Positions 55,930 to 64,000 of a DNA stretch of 64,000 bases are shown here, piece after piece. A program made the position numbers and the translations under genes. Location: contig JAFFSR010000008.1 of NCBI GenBank assembly GCA_017163975.1, positions 1,931,501-1,995,500 of the forward strand. The letters run 5' to 3'. This DNA comes from Anastatus disparis. Its lineage: Eukaryota > Arthropoda > Insecta > Hymenoptera > Eupelmidae. Each line of letters opens with the position of its first letter. The first letter of the stretch is position 1. The notes under the pieces were generated by a model that saw only the letters and a list, made by a program, of their open reading frames with translations, was not told the DNA's origin and did not search any database.

Positions 55930-56411
55930 GTACACGAGTATAGGCCAACACCGTCCTTTGACTGTCGATACTTACTTGAGTACTCAGGATTCTTAGGGAT
56001 ATAGAACTTTTAGTTCAACTATCTCTCTGACGTTCGCAACATATATACGGGCATACGCATATGCATTGTGTGTCTATACGTACAGCTGACCCTTTTTACA
56101 AAAGGTATAGAGCAATACGGATCACGCCGTCCTTTGACCGTGAACGATTGTCTCGAGACCTATGAAGAGTCTGTTTTTAGGACTTGACACTATAGAAGAT
56201 ATCCGCTCAGCGCAACGATCTTACGGAGCCTTCTATAGTAGGGAGATATATCTATTAGAGTTATATACCCACGTCTTAGTGTAGAGTGTCAAGCGTTCAG
56301 GAGTGCTGAAGCACGGAACACTAAAGCAAAGCCAAGCTAGAAGATTTCCGGTCAGCGCAAAGGTGTTAAGAAGCCTTCTAACTAATAATAGAGTTAGGTA
56401 GGATTTATACA
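55930..56411. other. Region with paired repeats, possible LTR or leader of the Gypsy remnant
   Basis: ACCGTCCTTTGACTGTCGA (55949) and GCCGTCCTTTGACCGTGAA (56127) are similar, as are TAGAAGATATCCGCTCAGCG (56192) and TAGAAGATTTCCGGTCAGCG (56339), each of the latter with a partner AGCCTTCTA about 30 bp on that could form a stem. No gene. Upstream of gag by 430 bp. Confidence 0.4.
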
Positions 56412-56837
56412 ACTATCTAAACAATTTAATCATTTTTAAACTGGAATATTAAAAATCCGCGTTAAAATCTTTCTCTAACTTAACCTTATTTTATATTTTT
56501 TTCTTTTATTTTTATATATTCAATTTTTAATTTTAACTCTTTGTCAAAAGGTCAGTCCCTAACCCTGAGCGAAAGCTCAGACTAAAAGTGAGCGAATTTA
56601 AATTATTGTAGTTCAGCGAAAGCTGGACATTACAGTATGATAAAGTACAGTAAATTTCAAATACAAGCATATAATTGTTTGTAATTTTAGACAATATATT
56701 ACTTAAAACTATTGTTAAACAATAACTTCTTATTTCCAGTTCATAAGACATAAATATAATTTTTCATTCAACACTTCACAAACTACCTTCATCATATTTG
56801 CTATCATACAAAATATTATTATTTTTGCTTAAGAGAT
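56412..56837. other. Non-coding stretch upstream of Gypsy gag
   Basis: AT-rich, no clear feature. The minus frame at 56533-56751 lacks a domain. Confidence 0.5.
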
Positions 56838-57200
56838 TTGATTAGTATCTGTTTGTGTCCAATTCTTTATAAAAAAAAAGATGATGAAAAAATAGACTTA
56901 CTGTGCTATACTAAGGGAGAGAAGTCTGAAAAAATTTTAGCCCAAATCATGCCTAATATTGCGACCTCTACGACATACGATACAGTAAGAAACAAGTTTT
57001 ACTTCAAACCAAAAAAAGTCGTATTGGAGCGTTATAATTTAACTCGAGGGCGCAGCAAACAGAGAAAAGTGTTGACTCATTAATTACGTCGATGTATACG
57101 CTGTCGGCATCATGTTGATTCGGGAATTTGGAAGATGATTTCATAAAAGACCGCATAGTTATTGGAATTCAAGACGCTATAGTTCTAGAGTAGTGAAAGG
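56838..57200 (+). pseudogene. Ty3/Gypsy gag fragment
   Basis: The frame 56838-57083 contains KGEKSEKILAQIMPNIATST, YDTVRNKFYFKPKKVVLERY, a capsid-type pattern; after a frameshift DFIKDRIVIGIQDAIV follows. It is the middle of a Gypsy capsid domain. Confidence 0.65.
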
Positions 57201-57399
57201 CCCAGATGTTAAACCCTTAAAACTAATTGGATATTTTAATTTGAGTATAAGTTAGAATAGTTTAAATATTGAGCAAGATTTAAGTAATTAACGCACTTGA
57301 AAATTGCTTACTAGGGTGACCAGACATAAAACGATTCGGTTTAATGAAGAGTATTAATAATATATATTTATCCGTAAATCATAATACGGACGACATTGT

Positions 57400-58262
57400 A
57401 AATAAGTTTCCGAACGTTTTTAATGAATTAGGCTAATTTTACAAACCTTTGTCTATACAAATTAAAGAGAACAAAAAGCCTTTCTTTTAATCTGTACCGT
57501 GAACTATTGCTCTCCTACTAATGGACAAAGTAAAAACGAATTATCCAATCTTAAAAACAAAGGTATTATTATGCCAGTGGTTTTTCCAACAGATTAGTGT
57601 AATCCAATTTTGGTTGTTTAAAAAAAAGATTTGAAGGGTGTTCGTTTGTGCGGTGATTATACAAAATTTAATGACGTGGTGAAGCGGTCCAATTTTCCAT
57701 TAGCTAAAGTCGACGTAGCACTATCCAATTTGTAAGGTAGTAAGTATTTTTTGAAATTAGAAGATAAAACTGGATTTTATCAAGTAAAATTAGATTTTGA
57801 GAGTTAAAAGTTAACTACGTTTATAACGCCTTTCTGTCGATTTATGTTTACACGACTACCTTTTGGAATAAATTGCACGCTGGATTATTTTTCTCAATGG
57901 TTTGCAGAACTATTTTGTGATATAAAAAGCGTAACTGTGCACGTGGACGACGTATTAGTACATACCTCAACAATCAATGAACACGGAATAATTTTAAATG
58001 AAATATTTACAAGACTCGAAAAAACAAGCGTTACACTCAATAAAAAAGTGTGTTTTTTGTATTCAGGAAATTGAGTTTCTTGGTTATATTTTATCTGAAA
58101 ATGGGGTAAAAGTACATCCTAAGCGCGTGTCTGCTATATTGGAATATGTACACCCTACTGACAAACAAGCTGTTATAAGATTCTTAGGCGTTGTTAACTA
58201 CGTGAGTAGATTAGTTCCAAAAAAATCAGATGTTATGTATAAAAATTTATCATGTAATTTTT
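57400..58262 (+). pseudogene. Ty3/Gypsy reverse transcriptase fragment, broken
   Basis: In successive frames with several stops: NKGIIMPVV, GVRLCGDYTKFNDVVKRSNF, FLKLEDKTGFYQVKLDFES, then open from 57844: FTRLPFGINCTLDYFSQWFA and VTVHVDDVLVHTSTI, which includes the catalytic V-D-D. A frameshift at 58060 gives EFLGYILSENGVKVHPKRVS and VIRFLGVVNYVSRLVP. It stops at RNase H and is truncated there (58262). Between gag and RT (57200-57400) the protease is missing. Confidence 0.85.
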
Positions 58263-58400
58263 AAATCTTTGTCAAATATAGATTTCCTTAATTTTTGAAT
58301 AAAAAGATTAAGTATTTCAAATTAGATGAGACTATGTTCAAAAAGTTATTTAGAAGAGTATAACTCATCTCATCCAATTTATCATTTTTCATAGAAATAA

Positions 58401-58735
58401 TAAAGAAATTAATTATCGCACATTGAATAGTGTTGCACTTGGATATGTCGGCGATAATAATGTCTTTATTCATCTTGCATTAAATAAAAGTGTTATTTAT
58501 CGCACATCTAAGAGTATTGCACTCAAAGATGTCGTCGATTTAAACACTTTTCTACATATCTCATAATAATAAAAAAGTTTACTATCGCACTCTTTAGAGT
58601 ATTGCATTCAATGGAGTCGTCGATAATAACTTTTATCACATTGCCCTCTCCTCCACACGTAAAGAAAATTATAAATTATCGCATCTCCAAGAGTATTGCA
58701 CTGGAGGAGATCGTCGATAAATGTAATTTTCTTTT
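58401..58735. ncRNA. Cluster of four tandem covarying hairpins
   Basis: Four hairpins at 58401-58468, 58486-58551, 58573-58634 and 58661-58735, spaced 83-94 bp. Each has TATCGC on the 5' side, a top loop AGTATTGCAYT (GTTGC in the first) and TCGATA on the 3' side. Inner stems differ but pair in each: ACAT/ATGT, ACATCT/AGATGT, ACTC/GAGT, ATCTCC/GGAGAT. Outer stems also pair differently: AAAGAAATTAATTATCG with CGATAATAATGTCTTT; AAAAGTGTT with AACACTTTT; AAAAGTT with AACTTTT; AAAGAAAATTA with TAATTTTCTTT. Compensatory change between neighbours suggests selection on RNA structure or hairpin DNA. Strand and function unknown. Confidence 0.6.
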
Positions 58736-59018
58736 ATATTATTGCTGTATGCACCTTGTATATGCATGTAATAAATCAAATTAATGAAGTAAATTTAAAT
58801 TCGGTAATTAAAATTTTCCTGGCTACCGTGGATAAAGTCAAGCTCGCTTCAATCTGTTATTCACATTTATATTATTCATCTGTACTGTTATAAATAGAAT
58901 GCACACTAATCCTGAATCATACTATTTATAATTCGTGATAAAAAAAAGTTATTACAAAGTATCAACCATTATTTCAAACAAATCTGTCAAAATATATATT
59001 TATACATGTTTTAAAGTA
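58736..59018. other. Non-coding stretch
   Basis: No gene recognised; the small frames at 58602-58893 overlap the hairpins and have no domain. Confidence 0.5.
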
Positions 59019-59394
59019 CCCTGTTAAAAAAATTCATGTGAATTTTTATATGAATTCTTAATCTGAATTTTTTATATGAATTCTTAATATATTCAATATA
59101 TATTTTTGTTCATTGTTTTTTTAAATTAAAAATTTCATATAAAAAATTGCAGGTTGGATTTTGAAGTTTTTTTATACTTTTCCCATATAAAAATAATGAA
59201 ATGATCACCATGATTATCATTTATTTGAATTTTTCATATGTATTTTTTATATGAATTTTTCATGTAAATTTTTCATATAAATTTTTCAATGTATAAAAAT
59301 GAAACAAAAATGCATATTAAATATATGAACAATTTATATAAAAAGTTTATATTGAAAATTCATATAAAAATTCATATGAATTTTTTCAACAGGG
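59019..59394. mobile_element. 376 bp MITE
   Basis: Ends CCCTGTTAAAAAAATTCATG and CATATGAATTTTTTCAACAGGG, read as imperfect inverted repeats, are flanked by TA (59017-59018, 59395-59396). The interior is full of ATATGAATTTTT motifs in both orientations. Confidence 0.85.
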
Positions 59395-59396
59395 TA

Positions 59397-59712
59397 TCGA
59401 AGAAGCTTTTAAGCTCACTTAGATTTGTGAACCTCACTATTTCACAGACATTATGAATCACATAATAAACAATATTTAATAATGACTTATGTAACTGAAA
59501 AATAATATAAAAAGTTTCTAATACCGTAATAATATTTGAATACGTAAATTGATTCATACTTTTCCATTTTGAATGCAAAATTAAGAAAAAGCCATCAGCG
59601 ATGCTATTTATATTCAAAATATAATTACATTGCACTTAATAAATACTAAACAAACATCAATAACACTTGTAAAAATATAGAGATGATTATCTGTGAATTA
59701 AAAAGCAAACCG
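59397..59712. other. Non-coding stretch
   Basis: The minus frame at 59372-59635 has no recognisable domain; it may be decayed LINE sequence following the endonuclease fragment. Confidence 0.4.
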
Positions 59713-60175
59713 TCAAAAGTCATTGAACATATAACGTACAACACATCCTCTTGGAGCAAATAACAAATCCAGAGAATAACCCTTAGAATTCAACACAGGA
59801 TACACTTTTTTATAATTTACTTGAGAATAGGTTCCATACACCACATCTGTCTTACCTAATCTGCTTAAATTTATCTCTGAAGAAAGTCTGACGTATGAAG
59901 GATCTTCAGTCCATATGATATTTGGTAAATTAGAGTCACCAACTATGTTTATTTTATGATCAGGATATCTAAAATTTAACTCTTCAATCTTTTTTTTAAT
60001 GAGCTTTATAGACATTTCATCTGATGGAGAAAAATAGACCCATCCAATCCAAAAGTTTCCACCAAGCAATGATAATAATTGATTATTCATTCGTAAGTTG
60101 GCCTGACTATAATCAATAGAAAAAACAGTGGCCTGAGACTTCTTTAAACCTGACAGTAAAAATTTCAGTATTTAA
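59713..60175 (-). pseudogene. LINE endonuclease-domain fragment, copy 1
   Basis: The frame from about 60175 (open 60090-59713) reads IGWVYFSPSDEMSIKLIKKK, ELNFRYPDHKINIVGDSNLP (GD-N motif of endonuclease/exonuclease/phosphatase enzymes), DVVYGTYSQVNYKKVYPVLN and GYSLDLLFAPRGCVVRYMFN. A copy in inverted orientation is at 63535-63900. No RT follows. Confidence 0.75.
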
Positions 60176-60708
60176 AGTAGGGCAACTCTTACAGCTATAC
60201 TTTTCCATTCTCCTTTTCTCTTTTTTTCTATTTTTTGTAGGTTAAGTGCTACGTGCAAAAACGGAGCACAAATTATTCTTTAAATACTTGAAAAAATTAA
60301 AAATAAATATACATAATAATAGTTGAGAATAATGTAAGCGACTCTTTATAAATTTATTTGCACATAATTATTTAAGAATAATTAAATAAATAAACGAGCA
60401 ACATAAGAGATACAGATATAACGAGTTGGCCATGCATTCCCTCGTGACTATTTTTAATGGAATATAAATATTTTGTATTTTAATTTTTTTTTATAATGAA
60501 AATATTTTTATGAAATATTATTTCATTATTATAACCCCTACTCTATGTCATCAAACTTCTATAACATATCTCTTTAATTTTATTCTGCATCATGTGAGCA
60601 AGGCACACAAAGTCTTGCAGAATAGAAAGTCGCAGAATAGCTATCATTGGTTATTTCCATTACCCAAGCTCCACTCTGCATATCTATTCTTTATCATCTG
60701 ATCGCGGC
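60176..60708. other. Non-coding stretch
   Basis: No gene recognised; AT-rich. Confidence 0.5.
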
Positions 60709-61019
60709 CTAAGGCTCGAATTCATAGTCGTGACTTGAGTATTCAGTATAACTTGGAACTTAAGTATCATCACTTGAATATAAGCTGTTACTTTATTTAA
60801 GTGTTATATCTTTACCGAAGAGCATCTCATTTACAAAATATGCTACTTGGAGAAATTATCACAGTCAGTTATAAAACATAAAATCACACAGATAAGATAC
60901 TCGTTGATAAAGATGTAACACTCAATTGAAGTAACAGCTGATACTCAAGTAACGATACTTTGGTTCCAAATTATACTTAACGCTCAAGTAACGTCTATGA
61001 ATTAATGCCTAAGCTTCGG
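60709..61019. mobile_element. Foldback MITE with repeated ACTTGAG motifs
   Basis: Arms 60709-60835 and 60900-61019 are inverted: GAATTCATAGTCGTGACTTG against CAAGTAACGTCTATGAATT, and CAGTATAACTTGGAAC against GTTCCAAATTATACTTA. No ORF. Confidence 0.75.
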
Positions 61020-61605
61020 AGAGATAAACGTAACTTAAGTAATGGTTGTATCATCTGTCTTTTTTTTATCATGACAGAGACATAGACAGAATTAGTTTTG
61101 AATAATCATTGTTACTTGAGTTGCATCTATCGATCTAAACTTAAAAATTTTCTCGCATGAGAGTTTTGAAACTTGTATATATAGTCATGCCGTTGCCATT
61201 ATAAATATACAGGGTGTCAAAAAAGTAGCGGAGCGGTCCTGTATTTTTTTAGGCAAGATATTTTTGGCAAAGGTCAAGGTTGTTCCTTTAGTAACTTTCA
61301 ACGAGAAATCCGCTGGTAAACTTTATTTTGAGCTTGAGGATGACCTTCAAGGTCAACTTTTTTTTTCAAATGCGAACCCTCCATTTTGATACCAGCAATC
61401 GAAAGAGCGGAAAATTTTACGTTCAAATATGTACTCAGATCACATGACCTGAACGACCTTGAACCTGATTTGAAGGACATCTGAAACTCATGACCGTCTG
61501 ACCTCTGGAAAGGTCTGTATCGTACTGGGCAAGGCCATTCCTTTAGTCACTTTTAAAGAGGATTCGATGGTGACCTTTATTTTGACCTTTCGTTGAAAAT
61601 CAGCA

Positions 61606-62405
61606 TCATACTCTACGTAAAGTATCAAATGAATACGACATTTCTCATGAATCAGTGCGAAAAATATTAAAAAATATAAATTTCCATCCCTATAAAATAC
61701 ATTTGGTACAAGAGCTTAGTGATGATGATCCAGACCGCTGAGTTGAATTTTGTGAAACAATGATGACTAGAATCGACGCTAATCCAAATTTTTTGTATAA
61801 TACTGTTTTTTCTGATGGAGCAACTTTTCAGCTAAATGGTGCAGTAAACAGACATAATTGTAGATACTGGTCCGACGTAAATCCTTTTAGGATGCTGGAA
61901 AGTCATACACAATACCCGCAAAAGGACAATGTTTGGGCTGGTATCTTGAATGATACATTGATAGGTCCTTTTTTTTATCGAAGGCAATCTCACCGCCGAT
62001 AGATATGAAGAGTTTCTCAGAAATTAAATTATACCAGGAATAAGAGAAGTAGCAGGTGATAATTTTGACGAAATATGGTTTCAACAGGATAGAGCTGCAC
62101 CTCATTTGGTAGGAATGTTCGAGCATACTTAAATGATCAATTAACTGGTAGATGAATTGGAAGAAGAGGTGCGATTGAGTGGCCTGCTAGATCACCCGAT
62201 CTGATGCCCCTTGATTACTTTCTTTGGGGTTATTTAAAAAGTGAAGTATACGCACCTCAACTACAAACTTTAGACGAATTGCAGAACAGGATTTTACAAG
62301 GAGCTGTTTTAATAGATACATAAATGATCTGCAGAGCTGTTACTGCTTTTTATGAACGCAGAGCTGCTTGACAAGTAGTTCAAGGCTCGTAGTTTGAACA
62401 AATGA
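61606..62405 (+). pseudogene. IS630/Tc1-type transposase, broken
   Basis: Segments in changing frames: SNEYDISHESVRKILKN (helix-turn-helix end), a TGA at about 61739, then the 61760-62002 frame with FLYNTVFSDGATFQLNG (first Asp), MLESHTQYPQKDNVWAGIL, further DEIWFQQDRAAPH (second Asp), and WPARSPDLMPLDYFLWGYLK (third Asp). This is the DDE order of the superfamily. Several frameshifts and stops; the N-terminal DNA-binding part is mostly missing. Confidence 0.85.
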
Positions 62406-62529
62406 AATAAATATCAGCGAAATGTGAGAGGCAAGGGGACTCACGCTAAACCAGCACCCCAAAGGGAGCAGAATTCATACCTTTGATCTTCCCTAAGGTC
62501 AGACGGCCATTAAGTTCAGATTATCTTCA

Positions 62530-63215
62530 AATTAGGTCCAAGGTCATTCGGTGTTCATGTGACCTGAGTACATATTTGAACGTAAAATTTTCCACTCTTT
62601 AGATTGCCGGTATCAAAATAGAGGGTTCGCGTTTGAAAAAAGTTGACCTTGAAATGACCTTGAAGGTCATCCTCAAGGTCGAAATAAAGTTCACCATCGG
62701 ATTCCTCGTTGAAAGTTACTGAAGGAAGGCCTTGTCCAGTACGACAGGCCCCAGAGGCGACGGTCGGTTTGAGATGTCCCAAATGAGGCCAGGTCGTTTG
62801 GTGTTCATATGACCTGAGTACATATTTGAACGTAAAATTTTCCACTCTTTAGATTGCCGGTATCAAAATAGAGGGTTCGTGTTTGAAATAAAAAGTTGAC
62901 CTTGAAATGACCTTGAAGGTCATCCTCAAGGTCGAAATAAAGTTCACCATCGGATGCGTTGGAAGTTACTGAAGGAATGGCCTTGTTCAGTATGGTACAG
63001 ACCTTTCCAGAGGTCAGACAGTCATGAATTTCAGATGTCCTTCAAATCAGGTTCAAGGTCGTTCAGGTCATGTGACCTGAGTACATATTTGAACGTAAAA
63101 TTTTCCACTCTTTCGATTGCTGGTATCAAAATAGGGGGTTCGCATTTGAAAAAAAAAGTTGACCTTGAAATGACCTTAAAGGTCATCCTCAAGGTCAAAA
63201 TAAAGTTCACCATCG
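62530..63215. repeat. Three ~250 bp repeats in the right arm of the transposon
   Basis: ACCTGAGTACATATTTGAAC occurs at about 62563, 62812 and 63075, each followed about 60 bp on by GTTGACCTTGAAATGACCTT. The left arm has the same sequence inverted (about 61380-61440). Confidence 0.85.
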
Positions 63216-63316
63216 GATTACTCGTTAAAAGTTACTAAAGGATTAACCTTGACCTTTGCCAAAAATATCTTGCCTAAAAAACTACAGGATCATTCCGTTA
63301 CTTTTTTGACACTCTG

Positions 63317-63534
63317 TATAGTTTGTAAACAGTATCATGTAAACAATATTACGTCGATTGTATCATTTTAATCAAATATATGTACTTTAACGTGATCATT
63401 AAAATTTTATTCTTATTATTATTTGTTTTACTTTAATCTAAAAATCAGGTAAACATTCTGCTTAATTTTATAAATTGTAGAATATTATATATCTTAAAAA
63501 TATTTATGTCAGTGAAATTGATGTTATTTAAAGT
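63317..63534. other. Short non-coding stretch
   Basis: Nothing recognised. Confidence 0.5.
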
Positions 63535-64000
63535 TTTTGACTGGATGTGTCTGTTTTTTTCCGTCAGATAAAGTGTCTATAAACCTCATTAAAAAAAGAT
63601 TGAAGAGTTAAATTTTAGATATCCTGATCATAAAATAATCATAGTTGATGGCTCTAATTTACCAAATATGATATGGACTGAAGATCCTTCATATGTCAGA
63701 TTTTCTTTAGAGATCAATTTATGCAGATTAGGTGAGACAGATGTGCTGTATGGAACCTACTCTCAAGTAGATTATGAACAAGTGTATCCCTTGTTGGATT
63801 CTAAGGGTTATTCTCTAAATTAGTTATTTGCTCCAAAAGGATGTATTGTACGTTAAATGTTCAATGACTTTTTTATGAAAATTATTAAACATTACTTGGC
63901 GCTACTGTTTAGTATTTTATCACCAAATACCTGTCAGTTTTGTAATAGATTTGATAATGTTATTTTACAATTCAATTTTTCAAAAATGAATTTCAAGAAT
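63535..64000 (+). pseudogene. LINE endonuclease-domain fragment, copy 2
   Basis: Plus-strand frames read ELNFRYPDHKIIIVDGSNLP, TDVLYGTYSQVDYEQVYPLL, a stop after GYSLN, then LFAPKGCIV, a stop, and MFNDFFMKIIKHYLALLFSI to the window end. The same family as 59713-60175 in opposite orientation. The motif GD is changed to DG in IIIVDGSN. Confidence 0.75.

Larger units (their letters stand above)
61210..63316 (+). mobile_element. IS630/Tc1-type transposon, 2.1 kb, broken
   Basis: The ends CAGGGTGTCAAAAAAGTAGC and GTTACTTTTTTGACACTCTG are inverted, with TA outside (61208-61209, 63317-63318). The arms contain GACCTT/AAGGTC-rich repeats: one unit in the left arm (61300-61480) and three ~250 bp units in the right arm (about 62530-63215). 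A transposase lies between. Confidence 0.9.

Overview
The window looks like an AT-rich invertebrate, probably insect, nuclear chromosome segment. There is no operon structure, and the sequence is dominated by decayed mobile elements: a Polinton/Maverick, BEL/Pao and Ty3/Gypsy LTR elements, LINE fragments, Tc1/mariner/IS630-type DNA transposons and many foldback MITEs. A hymenopteran (parasitoid wasp) host is my guess from the style of the elements, and nothing here proves it. I see no convincing host protein-coding gene.

1-25.2 kb: one Polinton (virus-like DNA transposon), inverted terminal repeats at both ends, genes on the minus strand. From right to left it encodes a packaging ATPase, a small hydrophobic/basic protein, an unknown protein, an integrase with chromodomain, a putative penton-like virion protein, a small basic protein, the major capsid protein, an RNase H-fold-like protein and an adenain-type protease. 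Every gene is broken by stops or frameshifts, and no protein-primed DNA polymerase is visible. A stack of nested insertions (E0, then E2, then E1) splits the small basic gene at 3.7-10.5 kb. A second stack at 15.5-23.2 kb is a giant palindrome carrying four further elements (a 3.55 kb TIR element with a CXC-type cysteine-rich ORF, an 835 bp element nested in it, a TTAA-flanked MITE, and a palindromic Tc1/mariner-type element at the palindrome centre).

25.2-31.3 kb: non-coding, with several TIR/foldback elements, one a second copy of E0. 31.4-36.2 kb: a degenerate BEL/Pao retrotransposon (minus strand) missing the core of its integrase, with a ~50 bp tandem-repeat leader.

37.05-51.5 kb: a complete LTR-to-LTR retroelement of 14.46 kb (plus strand) with CAAG target duplication, polypurine tract, gag, zinc knuckles, aspartic protease and an integrase C-terminal tail. 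Reverse transcriptase, RNase H and the integrase core are absent. Their place is taken by a long Lys/Glu/Asn-rich frame with an exact 141 bp (47-codon) tandem repeat. This is one of the two most unusual objects in the window.

51.5-64 kb: LINE 3' fragment (53.3-54.5 kb), Gypsy remnant with gag and RT (56.8-58.3 kb), then a cluster of four tandem hairpins (58.40-58.74 kb). The hairpin stems change sequence from copy to copy while keeping pairing, which is the other outstanding signal. The end holds a MITE, two inverted copies of a LINE endonuclease-domain fragment, a foldback element and a 2.1 kb IS630/Tc1-type transposon with arms rich in AAGGTCA half-sites.
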